From Chamaea fasciata (taxonomy: Eukaryota > Chordata > Aves > Passeriformes > Sylviidae), in NCBI GenBank assembly GCA_029207755.1, contig JARCOQ010000026.1, forward strand, positions 186,001-250,000: a DNA stretch of 64,000 nt, in the 5' to 3' direction. This document shows, in pieces, positions 14,101-26,500 of this stretch. The notes beneath the pieces are model-generated. The model saw nothing but the letters and a program-made list of their open reading frames with translations. It made no database searches and was not told the origin of the DNA. The first letter of the stretch is position 1, and every line of letters starts with the position of its first letter. The translations under genes and the position numbers were made by a program.

Positions 14101-17100
14101 GGCTGAAGATGGAAACATGACGAGTAAAACATTGCTGCGAATGTGAACAAAGCAGTGCTGGGGTTGTGCTCTGTAAAATCCCCTTCTTCCCCTTTGGAAC
14201 TGTGGAGAGAATTATGGAGGCCCAAAGGAGCTGAAACCAAAATGAGAGCACTCCACCTGCCCCCTTAGGCTTATCCTAAAATCCCAATCCTAGATTTCTG
14301 TTTTCTGCCAGTACCAAGAGAACTTGGGGAAACAAGGTGGTAGCACGCATAGGCACCAAGAGCCATCCAGGAAGAAGGCACAAAAACCAGACAGGATGAT
14401 TGTTTCCCAAACCCTACAGACCTTGGGTCCCCCAAACCAAACACTGTTTACTTATCACATTGACTCACATGAGTGCAGGGACAATGCCATGGGAATTGTT
14501 TACAGTGTCAAGGTCATTTCATATAATTAAAGGAAATGTCAAGAGATGAGATAACACCAACAGTTCTGAAGGTACAGCTAATCCTAACCTTGTAGGAAAC
14601 TGTTTCTCCCTGAGTTGCTGCCCCTCTTACAGAAACAACCCTTCACACATTCCCAGATTCCTCATTTCACCTCATCCCCTTCATCCTTGAGTAGCATCAA
14701 GACTCAGGTTCAAGGGTTTTCAGCTTGCAGGAAGAATGAGCAAGATCTATCTACAAGAAATTCAAAGAGAATTCACTAAGAAAACCAGTGGAAAATATTT
14801 CAATTAACTGATTTATCAAGGGTCTGTGCCTCCTCTATCAGACCACGTTCCAGGAATGAAAGGTGGCTCCAGTAAGAGTATTCCTGAAGAGCAGTTATAG
14901 CAAGGATACCTTAGAGCAAGTGTGTGCTTCACAAAATTATGGTGTATAAACACAAATATTAAACTGTTTTTCTGTGCACTTTGGGTTTGAAATTAGGAAC
15001 TTTTTCTTGCGCTGAATTGCCATCTCAAAAAGCTTGTGGAAGATGCTGACTCCTTTGCTGTGAGAATTATCCCCTGAGGTCCCTCGAATTACAGGCCAGT
15101 GTGATGCCATCTAAATCTGTCACCTTATCAACAGCAGGGCTGGCTGACCTCTGGGCACTTAAACTGGTCCAGAATTCCAGGTGGCCCTTGGCTATACCAG
15201 CCCCCACATCCCCTGGGTACCTTCTTTGAGACAGCCCAGACACTTTGTCATTAGCAACCCTGAAGCCTGTTTCTGGAGTAAATGAGCTCCTTGGATCTTC
15301 CAAAACAATTTTCACCTTCCTCAGGGGAACAGAAAAGAATAAAAATAAAACCTTGCCAAAAAATCTGCAGCTCTTAACAAGATCAGCCAAGAACGAACGA
15401 ACAAACGAACGAACGAAAGAGATAATCAAAGCTTGGAAACAAAAAGCTGGTTGATCCTTTAATAACAGAACTTTCCTGTATTTATGGAAATTTCTGGTTT
15501 GGCACAAAAACATCTGCTCATTTAGTGGGTGTTATCACTTCCATACTCTGGTGATGCTGAAACCAAGAGGCCTGGTTTAGTGGTAAATGACCAGAGAAAA
15601 ACATTTTCCATGACTTTGAAAGCCAAATTCTACTTCTCACTGGGGTGTAGGGCTTCACCTCTCCCCTGCATGTGGTCATCTCGAGTCACTGTGTTGTGTG
15701 CTGCTGCAACCACTGTTGCAGCTTGACTTGGCAATGACAACACCAACACCAGCTCATTCACACCCTGCATGGAAGTCAGGCCAGTACAGCCTGGAGGTCT
15801 GTGCCCAAGAGGAAAACAACCCCATCTGTAATGATAACAGCCAGTGACTGAACATGCACTATGGCTCTTCTGTCCTCCTTACAGGATCATTTTGGTTCCT
15901 GGGTTTTCCTGACAATGGTTACCTTGCAATTTATCCAACTGCTGAAAACCAAGCTCGAGATAATCCCTTTTAAGCACTCCACCAGTTACTTGTGTTTAGA
16001 ACAATCACCACGGGCTATCATGGATGCAAAATGTGATTTTCAAGCCAGAACTAATTATTCTCTGCTAATATGATGGTCCAGAATAGTCTCCATCACAGAA
16101 TGGCATCATCTCACTCAATGGCAGGTCCTTGATGCTAGGAAGGTGACTCAGGGAAGCCTCCTTTTAAACTTGTCCTTGTTCTTCAGTTCTTTTCCTAAAC
16201 ATCTACTTAGGGATGGACTTAAAGGATCCTTCCTGTGGAGGAGTGAATGGCTTCAGGAGGCAATAGGGCTCATTGTCAAACTCATTTAAAAAAAAATAAC
16301 CCAGCACTGCTGCAACACACTGTGCCAGATATCACCTCCCAACATTAACTCTAGGAAGTCTGATGAATTCTTTATCCTGAAAAGGAACTTAAGAAAATGC
16401 CCTGAACAGGGCAAGGGTGCCAGACTGACTCACATAATCCCACTAGAGTTATCCAGAGCACTCAGTTTGCTCAGTATCTGAGAGATAACAGGATTAACTT
16501 CATGTTTGACATCATTTCAGCCTAATAATTGTGGAATCACGCCTACAGCCCTAATGTCATTGATTCAGCAGGGGATTCCCACCACCCTCCCGCAAGTCCC
16601 AGCCTTGAAAGCCCCTTCATTAGCCTCAGCATCTTAAGTTAATTACTTGGAGAGATTTTCTTTTCCTCTCCCAAAACAAAATGTAACTTAACCCCTGCAA
16701 CCTACAATGCTTGGGCAGAACAAACTCCTGCTTTCTCCGCAGGAAGGGACCCTGTTTACTTTCCTAACCACCACTTTAGTTTCCAAGATTTAAAGTTAAG
16801 ACCGAAGAGCTGGAGGGGTGGAGGGCAGGTTTTTCATCATTTTGGTTGAATTTCAAATAGAAACATAACAAAGGCTGGTTATAGTAGTCTCAAAGATCCA
16901 GGTTCAGCCCCAGATCCCCACTTAACTCTGCCTTCCTGGGGAGAGGGGGTTGATCTGCTCTCTAAGAGCAGAGCTACGGCCAGGGTGGATCACCACAGAG
17001 CCTCCAGGAGTGATTCCCCTTGCCAAGCCATGACTTGCTGCTCACCTCGCCTTGGAAACGGGTCCCTTAGTGCAGTGAGGCTGGGGAAGGAAAGGGAAAG

Positions 17101-17460
17101 AACACAAAACAAACAGTACACAGAGCTGCTTCAGACTGTGCAGGGGAAGAGAGCACAGGAACCGGGACACGTTTTTATAGGGGATTTTTCATGGAGTGCA
17201 GAACACTATCAAATTCTACCTTTCAAGTGCAGCAGGAGGCTGTGCTATACCAGCCAGGCCAGCGTTGCTACGCTGGCACTAAGCCCAACATGGTGCCAAA
17301 TCAGACTCCACCGCACTGCCTATGAAAGTCCATGTCCACAGCCACTGCACGGCTGCACCGCCATGGCTTGTCTCTTTTACCGCCCTCCCCCCCCAAAAAA
17401 GGGAGGGGAGGGGACGGGGGAAATCTCCTACAGAAATGCAATTCACAAAACTCCAGAATC
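11151..17460. other. Unique intron-like sequence
   Basis: No coding exon, RNA gene or large repeat recognised over about 6 kb. Only the CGAA microsatellite at 15391-15420 stands out. Open frames here are short and show no recognisable protein family. Confidence 0.5.
15391..15420. repeat. (CGAA)n microsatellite
   Basis: About seven imperfect copies of the tetranucleotide gaac/cgaa in a row (gaacgaacgaacaaacgaac and onward). On the minus strand it reads as alternating Ser-Phe-Val-Arg codons, which inflates an open frame there. Confidence 0.9.
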
Positions 17461-17800
17461 AAACTCCTCTCGTTGCACCCCCTCGCCGCGGCGCACTAGA
17501 CCAGGCCGGTGCGAGCCCTGTTCAGCCTGGCCTCGAACTCTCGCAGGACGGGGCAGCCTCCCCGGGCACCGCGTGCCAGGGCCCCCCAGGCTCACCGGGA
17601 AGGGAGGACGCCCCGGCGGCCGCAACGCGCCCGCATCCATCCCCGCCCTCGGCCGGCGGCCCGGCCCCGCCGCGCCCCGCGCGCCCCCTGCCGGCCACAG
17701 CGGGCGCGGCGCTGCCCGGGCCGCGCCCCGCGCTCGGAGGGGCTGCAGCGCGCACAGGGACGGGAAAACGCCACCAAAAGACCCGGGGAAGGGTCTGGAG
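17460..17800 (-). promoter_or_regulatory. CpG-rich patch with splice donor: possible internal promoter / alternative first exon
   Basis: Sequence switches abruptly from about 45% GC to very GC- and CpG-rich DNA here, isolated in an otherwise AT-richer intron. On the minus strand a good donor, CCCG|GTGAGC (exon edge at 17596), follows a short open frame with ATG at 17640-17638 (MDAGALRPPGRPPFP). This is how an alternative first exon on the PHACTR4 strand would look, but I do not recognise the peptide. The patch abuts a CR1 copy at about 17800, which also contributes some GC-rich sequence. Confidence 0.45.
17680..17696 (-). promoter_or_regulatory. CTCF-like motif
   Basis: The minus strand reads GGCCGGCAGGGGGCGCGC, which matches the core of the vertebrate CTCF consensus (CCAGCAGGGGGCGC). 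It lies in the centre of the CpG-rich patch. Motif match only; occupancy is unknown. Confidence 0.45.
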
Positions 17801-18188
17801 CGCCAGGAGCGGCTCAGGGAGCCTGGAGAAATGGACGCTCGGGGGGACCCTCTCGCTCTCTCCAGCTTCCCGACAGGAGAGCGCAGCCAGGTGGGGGTCG
17901 GGCTCTGCTCTCAAGAAACGGGGGGGAACAGGAGGGAACGGTGTCAAGGTGTGCCAGAGAAGGTTTAGATTGGACTTTGGGGAAAACTCTTCATCAAAGG
18001 GTTGTCAGTCCCTGGCACAGGCCGCCCGGGGCAGTGGCGGAGTCCCCATCCCCGCAGGGATTTAAAAGCCATGTGGATGTGGCATTTGAGGACAAGGGTC
18101 AGTCGTGGCCCTGGCAGTGCTGGGGGAACGGCTGGACTTGAGGATCACGGCAGGCTTTTCCGACCTGAAGGACTCTGTGATTCTATGG
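17800..18188 (+). mobile_element. CR1 LINE fragment, 3' end
   Basis: Reads in sense: 'ctcagggagcctggagaa' near the start, 'aggtttagattggacttt' in the middle and 'gattctatgg' at the end. This is the CR1 subtype with 'ttggaca'-like arms rather than the 'tccaaggccagg' arms. It directly follows the CpG patch. Confidence 0.85.
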
Positions 18189-20261
18189 TAACAAAATTAC
18201 ACAGCTGAGTTTCACCAATGCACAAAACTCTGCCTTACACAGCCTTAAGACTAGCTCTAACAGGCACCATGATCCACGGCATCTGCAAAGCTCAGGTCAG
18301 AATCTTTACAGCCTGAGCAAGCTCAGGCCGAACAGATCTCTCTACGTGAAATTTAGCAACTCCTATGAACGTTATTCTTCATGTGCCAGGGAATACAAAT
18401 TTATCATGATCCAGACAGTAAATCCTTTTAAAATCTTAAAATCTCTGCTTCACAAAACGCAACAAACCCAGGCTGGGTTGAAGAGCCATGTTCTCCCCAA
18501 GCAAGTCACGGTTATCCACTCATTCCACATAGCTGGATGGGTCCAACCTGTAAAAAAGCCACCTCGTATCTCTGGTTTCTTGTTTGTTTCAGGAGACAAA
18601 AGACACCTTCAGCAATCAGAGCCGGGGCTCCTTTCCAAGACAAAGGAGAACCAAGCAGATAAAGTGGTGATGTCAGCAGTGACAACATCCAAACGATCAC
18701 ACTGGGACTGCACCTCAGGACCAGCCTCAGGGCCTGGGAGTAGCTTTGTCCAGCCAACAGCTCAGCTGACAGTATTTACAGCTCACAAAGGCAGCCAGAT
18801 AATGAGAACATTCCGTATTTTGTTTTTGAAAAGCCAGGTTTGCCACTCAGCCTGGACACATTGCTCCTGTGTGAAGAAACAGTAATAACAAAAATCACAT
18901 TTATACTAAACCTGCTCTTCTCTGGTTTCAGGCAGGCTCCTCTTCTACTTCCAACCCCAATAAAATCAGCTACTAAAATCCCTGGACAGAATTTACAGGC
19001 AATGTTCCAGGAGCAAGGTGAATTTAAGGTCCAACAAGTTAAAAAAGAAAACTAGAAACTCTGGAAACCTACCGCCCTCCTCCATGCCCTACTTACTGAG
19101 CCACAGGAACTCCACACTCACTGTTTCGCAGCAGGTCACCCTGAATTACCCAGAGGACTGACTGCATGTCCTACAAGGTCTTATCTTTTTCACACAAGGA
19201 ATAAGATTGTTCAATTCTGTCTCGAAGCACTTCAGCAAACGACATATCTCACTCATCAGCCTTTGTCACTATGTTGCTCCAACCAGCCTGGAGGCCGAAG
19301 CATCTCCATCGCAGCACATCCACAGCTGAGCCAGAAAACCACAAACCCAGCAGAATTAACCTCTGCTTTCCCCCAGTCAGAGATACGGGTACAAACTACA
19401 AGACCACTTAGCACAACAGCTTCGAAGTCACTCAAAATGGGGTGTCGTGGAATTACAAGGTCTCTGGCAGGTCAGCATTTGGCTTGTAGCTCAGGAGGAA
19501 AAGGCACCGAGAGTTCAGACACCTCCTCAAGTCGTTCAGGGTGGAATTATTGGGTATTGATTTTCAGAAACGCCACGCTAACTAGGTGGATGGGTCAGCT
19601 GAACCACTTGCAAATACAGCAGGCAGAAAAACAGCACCGACATGCCATCAAGTGTCCCAAGCACCCTGACAGCCCTCAGTACGTTAATTACACTAAGAAC
19701 TAGAACAAATTCAAGAACAAAACGCTGTCAGGATAATGTCCCAAGGTATTTTGCTAACCCCTCAAGTGCACGCGACTTATTTACAGTAATGCTTTCAGGT
19801 AGGTGAGGAAATGCTCTATGCTGCAGCTTGTTTAAAAGTCAAATGTTTTCCACAGAGATCAGTTCCAACCCCTGGTAACCCGCCTAAGGAACAGCAGGAA
19901 TTTGCCTTCCTCTGCTTGCAAGTTAGCACATATCAGGTATAATTAAGGATTTGATCTCAGGCACTTTGGCCTCTTTGCTTCTTCTGCTGTATCACAAAGA
20001 GCTGTGTTACTGCCGCATCTGAGTGGAATCACAGCTTCTGTGTGTTCCTGGAAGTAAAACCCATTCTTTTTTTCTGGAACAGACATTAAGAAGAGATTTC
20101 CATTGGCTACTTAGCAGCGACTGTTCTCCAGCAGACCTGAGTTTGTGACAGCAAAACTCCCAACCCTGCAATGCTCTGACTGCATGTCCTGCAAGGACAT
20201 CGAACCCAGCACACACTGCTGGCACTGCCTGCCACCTCCATCAGCCTGGCCTAAACTGAGA
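18189..20261. other. Unique intron-like sequence
   Basis: No gene or repeat recognised. A 179-codon open frame on the plus strand (18346-18885) has no domain, signal or splice structure I recognise and is treated as chance. Confidence 0.45.
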
Positions 20262-20574
20262 CCTTAGGGCCCCTTCCTGTGCCTAAAGGGGCTCCAAGAG
20301 AGCTGGAGAGGGACTGGGGACAAGAGCCTGGAGTGCCAGGCCAAGGGGGAATGGCTTCCTGCTATCAGAAGGGAGGGACAGATGGGATATTGAGAAGGAA
20401 TTCTTGCCTGGGAGGGTGGGGAGGCCTGGCACCGGCTGCTCAGAGAAGCTGTGGCTGCCCCATCCCTGCAAGTGCTCAAGGCCAGGTTTGACGGGCCATG
20501 AAGGAACCTGGTCTAGTGGAAGGTGTGTGCCCATGGCCCTCCCAACCCAAACCATTCAATGGTTCTATAATGGT
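20262..20574 (+). mobile_element. CR1 LINE fragment, 3' end
   Basis: Sense CR1: 'gaccttagggccccttcc', 'gatgggatattgagaagg', 'ctcaaggccaggtttgac' and the terminal 'cccaacccaaaccattca'. Part of the usual 'agctttaaggtccc' block before the end is deleted. Confidence 0.92.
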
Positions 20575-22095
20575 TCCCATAACGGTTTAGAATCTCTGAG
20601 CACCTGAAGGTATAGCTCTGATTTTTGGGGATAAAGATGGGAATCAAGCAGTCAGCCATGCATCATCCTGCTGAGAAAAAGCATCAGAGCTGGTGAGGTA
20701 AGAACCAAATATTCACATTTTCAGCCCTTTCCTCTACTCAGACTATATCGGGAGTCCAAGTCTCCAGAAGCAGCAGATTCATATCACACTGGCTTCTTTC
20801 TGAGGCATGTAACCCACAAGTCAGCTTAGATGCTAAAACAAATTACTTCTTTGTTTGCACAAAGGTGAAGGACTTGAAGAGTATTTCCTATTTTTAGGAG
20901 GAATAGAATTGGGAAAAAAGTAGCACAGCAGGAGATAAAGAGGATGAAAGTCAAAGAGGATGGAAGTCAGCATGGAATAAAGCAGTAACTGCAGAAGGTT
21001 CGTAAAGCATCCATAAACTTAGCATTTCAGGAGCTTTCTAAATAAACAGCTTTGGGTAACAGCCTGTGTGTGCAAAGGCTACTTCACTGATTTCCTCAAA
21101 TGTTTCACAGTTGTCCCACAGAAATTTAGACCTTTTAGGGACCTTAAGGTTCATATCTGAATACCTGCGGAGGAGGTGTGTAAGCATAGGCAGAAATGTC
21201 AACAGAGTGCAAAGTACAGGAGGTCAAAGGACCCAACAGCAAACACTTTCCATGGAATGGCATTCCATGCTCCCTCTGAACTTGTTCATTAATGATTGCT
21301 CATTACTGGGCAGGTCTCCTCCCACCTTAGGTCGATCCAACATGGCAGCAGAGATTTCAAGGAACCATGGGCATAAGGTAAAACTTGCCCTGCCAAGCAC
21401 AAAGATTCCACTTCATTATTTTGCTTTTTAGATCTCCCAGACTTACAGACAGATGAAATACTAGAAAGAACACAATCCCTTGACAAAGAAAAAGCTCCAA
21501 ACCTAGCTCAGATCATGGTAAGGTGAGTGAGTGGTCTTTGGGAGGTGGCCTGGGTAGCGACAGCACAGGCAGTAGATGAACAGTAAAAACAGGCTCCAAA
21601 AACAGAGTGTAATTCTTCACCTGCACCACAAGAAGGATCTGAAGAAGGGAAAGATACTCCAGAGATACTTCCCTTGAACAGATCACTTGTGTAGGTGGGA
21701 CCTTGAGGAAGCTTGGCCTGGCAGCATGTGTGAATTTAGATTTCATTTATTCCCCTCCCCAATCTCCATCCTCCCACCAGCACCACCGGCTTCTCCAGGG
21801 CAGCACTGTCCCTCCAGCAGGGACCACGTGGGGCTGACGCCACTGCAGCACCAGCACCACCTTCCTCTCCTCTGCACAGAATAGTGCAGATTCCCCCACT
21901 TCAGAACCTCCTCGACACTGCAACCTCAGCGGTCTGCACATTCCTAAAGCAAATGCCAGTGACACAGGCACAGCCTACAGGGAAGATACTCAGTTTTCAG
22001 CCCAGCATTAGTAACAAACAAAGATATGTGGGGCTGCCCTGCCTACAACACGCCCCCTCCCCCCTCCAAATTTACTGCAGAGAACTGATGTAAAA
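20575..22095. other. Unique intron-like sequence
   Basis: Nothing recognisable: no exon with a family match, no RNA gene, no repeat above short A-rich runs. Confidence 0.45.
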
Positions 22096-22345
22096 TCAGA
22101 GAATCCCAGAATAGTTTGGGTTGGAAGAGACCTCAAAGCTATCCAATTCCATCACATGCCATGGGCAGGGACACCTTCCACTAGACCAGGTTGCTCCAAG
22201 CCCCATCCAAACTGGCCTGAAATACTTCCAGGGACAGGGCAGCCACAGCTTCTCTGGGAAATCCATTCCAGTCTGTCACCACCCTCATAGGGAAGTATTT
22301 CTTCCTAATATCCAATGCAAACCCACCCTCCTTCAGTTTAAGGCC
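22096..22345 (-). mobile_element. CR1 LINE fragment, 3' end
   Basis: Begins on the plus strand with 'agaatagtttgggttgga' and continues through 'gccatgggcagggacacc' and 'ttctctgggaaatccatt', the antisense of the CR1 3' region. Confidence 0.93.
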
Positions 22346-23360
22346 ACATGTGGCAACTTAACCTACAGTCACTTACTCAGGGCCACGTCCCAAAGTTTGC
22401 TAGGAGTTTCTGTGTATTCTTCTCTATACTTAACTCAAGGCAGGGTTGTGAGCAAATTTTAAGCTGCATACCTGTTCTAGAATACCATGTATGGACAGCT
22501 CTGAAACTTCACTGCAGCTGCCTGGAGACCTGGCTTCCACTCGTCCTCAGAGATGAGCATGAATTAAAATCTGAAGACAACAGCAAATTTCATTTTTAAT
22601 TAGCCAGGGCAGTCAGCCAAGGAAGGCTCCCCCACCCTCCCATGGCTGATGAAGCCTGACAGCTCAAAAGGATTTACGCTTCCCTGTGCATTCCCAGTGG
22701 CCATTCCAAGCACACCAGCTCAAACAAGTGCCAGCCATGCAGCATTGTGAGTGCAGTTAATATCCAACCAGCGAAGGACAGCAATGCATCCAGAGCACCA
22801 GGCTTGAAGGGAACAAAGGGCACGGACTTGGACTTCAGCTCAGCTCTATCTTACCTCATCTCCGGGATCAACCCAGTAGTCGTGAGCTTAGCAGCACTTG
22901 GAGAACGAATATCCGTAAGAGCAAAGGAATTTTAAGGCAGTTATAATAAAAGATCCATCTGTATACTCTGTCTTTAATACAGGGCTCTTGTCTCCCAGCA
23001 CTAAGGAGGTAGCACGAAAAGCTTCATGACCAGCCATGGGGGGTGTCTGTGCATGCAAAAATCCAGTACAGATACTCCATCCAAAACTGGCACCACTCAA
23101 GTTGTTCAGAGGGAAAGGGGAAGGAACTTTACTTAAGGTGGCAAAATGCAAAGAGAATATATGGCTCTTCACATCCCAGGCCACCAGCATTCATCAAAAC
23201 AGGGACTCTCAGAAACCTCAAAAGGCTCCAGCTCTGTGTCTCACTGATCTACCCAAAAAATGGGGTTCAACTGCATGTGAAAAGGGACGCAAAGCTTTGT
23301 GAGGTGGCTGGTGGCAGACCCAGCACAGGCTGAATCCTGGTGAATGAGGAGAGCTCACCA
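22346..23360. other. Unique intron-like sequence between two CR1 copies
   Basis: Nothing recognisable on either strand. Confidence 0.45.
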
Positions 23361-23492
23361 ATCACAGAATGGCTGCGGATGGGAGGAAGGTTGAATATCT
23401 TGTTCCACCCCCTGCTGTGGGCAGGGACACCTTCCACTAGACCACGTTGCTCAGAGCCTCATCCAACCTGGCCTTGGCGATGCTCAAAGCCA
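23361..23492 (-). mobile_element. CR1 LINE fragment, short and diverged
   Basis: Antisense CR1 end with 'tcacagaatgg', 'gggcagggacaccttcca' and 'tccaacctggccttggcg'. The usual 'ttgggttggaagggacc' block is mutated, suggesting an older copy. Confidence 0.85.
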
Positions 23493-26196
23493 CTCATAAT
23501 TCAAGTTCTAGAGACTGAAACATGGCCCTGCTCTGCTGTGCTCTGGCCCAGGGCTGACTAGGAGCTGCCACCTCCACAGGAACTGCTCCAGCCTCAGCTG
23601 CCAGTGCCACACTCACTTCACCTTCCACCTCCTCCACAATTCATCATTTGTAATTAGTTTGCCACAACCAAATCACAAGGGAAAGCAATCACCACAGATT
23701 AAACGTGCACCTTACAGCCTGCCAAAGAGGGGGCACAGCAGCTCTTGCCACCAGGACTACAAGCACATTATACTTTCACGCAGGAGCTCTTGGCTTGCAG
23801 ACGATCCAACCAGGCCACTGCGCTCTGTATGAAGCCAAAAACTGGCCTTCATCTGCCTCACCAAGCACACTGCCCTGCTGACAAGTACAACCATTCCCAA
23901 AGTTTTCAGGATGACATCACCTGACTGCATATACCAACCTAGAAACATTATTTATGAGTTAGAAGTCACCAGCTACAGTATCACAGTCCAGAAGATGTGA
24001 GGTCAATATGCTGCATGGATACTGGTTTCCCACGGTGCAGGCAAGAGCTTTCATGCAAATCTCATGTCAATGGCAGGGAAAAAATGGGCATTTAACTCCT
24101 TTCTTGTGGTCATTTTAGACAAACAGATGGAAGAGCTCTTCAAGGCAATCTCAAAGCCAAAAATTTGTGAGTTTTAGTTATAACCACATCCTTGCATCAG
24201 TTAAACCTACCAGCAATGAATTTGCTGCCTTCAGGGCAAGCACTACACATTGCCTAAAGCAGGAGATTAAAATTTTAATTTAAAAAAAATTAAAAAATTT
24301 AAAAATCCTGTATCTTCTGCAACACAGAGCAGCCTAAAGGAATAAATACAGAACAACAGGAACAACCAGGAGCTGATCTTCCTTTATGCCTTGCCACGTG
24401 CTTTGCTCAAACCAGCTCATTGCTTCTGGCCTCTTCCCTATAAAGAAAGGGGATGTTAATTGTTTTCAAGAACTTGGGACAGCTGAGAGACCAGTATTCC
24501 AGGTTTCACAGATGGGATATTCCAAAAAAGATCTCCTGCATTACAGAGCTCCAGTCAGATCTGGTCCACACCACAGTACAAGTGCAGCTGACGCATCTGC
24601 CAAACTACGTGGTTTTCTAATCACCTTCTACACTTGAAATGAAGACACCAAGTTTAAAGTAATCAGGTTCTTTATGACACTTAACCAAGGAGGACAGATC
24701 AGATCCATAATCTGTGGCAAGACATCCAAGACCATACTCACCGGCGGTCTCTTCCATTTCTCCTGTATACTAGTGCCCGGAGAAATTCCTACAAAAACAG
24801 GAAACAAAGTCAACACACAAATTAAAATTCCAAGTGTGGAGAAAGCTCAGATTTAGTTTTGTTTCTCTATCAAGTCTATACAGCCTACATAAAACCAGTG
24901 TGGAGGGAACCTAGAGCAGAAATCCTGCCCCAAACTAGAAAGAGTGTGACACTGTTACCCTCTTTGAAGACATCAGAAACTTCTAATCACACACATGCCG
25001 CAACGGAAAGAAAAGAGAAACAAAATTAAGGTGCCATAACTACAAAGCAGCAATATTTGTTCCCAGGGAAAACATTCCACTACTGCCTCTTCAGGAAGGG
25101 ATGTGCCTGCTGTAGAAGGGAACAGCCTACTGCTTATCTAGCAAAGGCAGCACAGCACGTGCACAGGAAGCATTTCAGATGTCACACAGCATCAAGGCAC
25201 TTCTGAACATACTAGGGGGGGGAGACAAAAACAAGGAACCAGGATTTCAGTAGAAAAGCCAGTTTTTCTCTGGAGAAAGTTCTGAAATTAGGTGAGAGGG
25301 GAACTAAGTTTGGGGAAATCATGATGTGTCTTGATTCTGACAGATTCTGCAGCACAGTGAAAACAGGCTCCGTATTTTAGAAAACGGGAGGTTCTGTCCT
25401 CAAAATCTTGCAGTTCAAACTTAGACAACCACAACTGGACATGTCAGCAGGAACAGCATGGGGTGAATGGGGAAGAACTACAAAATAAGGTTGTTCCAGC
25501 GCTGAGGAGTCAAAGCCAGACTTTATCCATAGCCCACTTCAGCCTAACCTTTCCCCCACGAAGCCCAGGCCAACTCATCACCTTTGCTCCCAGCAGCGAA
25601 GTATTGTTTGGCTTTAGTCTAACATCACATCAGCTGGTCATCTTCATGTGACAACTTGCTGACTGTGCAGCATGTGCTCAGCCTGTTCAAGAGCACTGGA
25701 GCATCCCGGGGCTGCAGTGTCAGCGGAGACAACCACAACACACCATCCAGGGAGGCTCTGCCAGTGGGGCTTTTCAGCTTTGCTTGGCTCAGCTGCGTGA
25801 GGGAAATGCCTCTTTGGATCCGACAACCGTGCTCCAGGCTACTTCTCTCTAATTCCATCGCAGTGATGCTCTTGGAATGGGGCAGGGAGAACTCCTCAAC
25901 AGAGCCATTAAACCCTCAAAACATAATTGGCGATCACAGCTTTAAACAGCTTTGAAAAGAGGACAAGTATCTGCACAGGATTCTGAGCAGCTAATGCATG
26001 GATCAAGAACATCAGAAGGTTCTGGTTTTAGAGGCAGACACCCACAAGTTGCTTAGGAAACACCCTCAGAATCCCTACAGCCTAATCCATTAACTCTTAA
26101 AATACAGCTTTCACACACATTTGGATGCATGGTTTGGTGCATCCCCCACATGCTGCATGAAGGACACCATTTGCAGGAACAGGAATGAATGAGCTA
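23493..26196. other. Unique intron-like sequence with an AT-rich tract
   Basis: No exon or RNA gene recognised. It contains the A/T palindromic tract at 24266-24306. Confidence 0.45.
24266..24306. repeat. A/T-only tract with perfect 14-bp palindrome
   Basis: Forty bases of only A and T, opening with the palindrome attaaaattttaat and continuing as alternating A and T runs. A low-complexity, easily melting tract; no function can be assigned. Confidence 0.8.
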
Positions 26197-26500
26197 CAGA
26201 ATCATTTAGGCTGGAAAAGCCCTCTAAGATGATTGAGTCCAACCACTGACCCACCACTGCCAAGATGACCACTAACCCATGTCCCTAATTGCCACACCCA
26301 CATGTTTTGGAACGCTTCCAGGAATGGTGACTCCAACACCGCTCTGAGCAGCCTGTCCCACAGCTTGACAACCCTTTTGGTGAAGAAATTTTCCCTGATA
26401 TCCAACCCAAAACTCCCTGGCACAACTTGAGACTGTTTCCTCTTGTCCTGTCCCTTACTCCCTGGGAGCAGAGCCTGACCCTCATCTGGTCCAATCTTGT
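26197..26500 (-). mobile_element. CR1 LINE fragment, second subtype
   Basis: Antisense CR1 of a different subfamily from most copies here: 'cagaatcatttaggctgg', 'actaacccatgtccc', 'tccctgatatccaaccca' and 'gactgtttcctcttgtcc'. The same subtype recurs at 30201, 56810, 60675 and 61256. Confidence 0.9.

Noticed and set aside
16985..17968. 327-codon open frame on the plus strand
   Set aside because: It crosses the CpG patch, where stops are rare, and ends inside a CR1 copy. All three frames are open there; no domain is recognisable.
18346..18885. 179-codon open frame on the plus strand
   Set aside because: No family, signal peptide or splice structure; antisense to the inferred gene and of ordinary intron composition.
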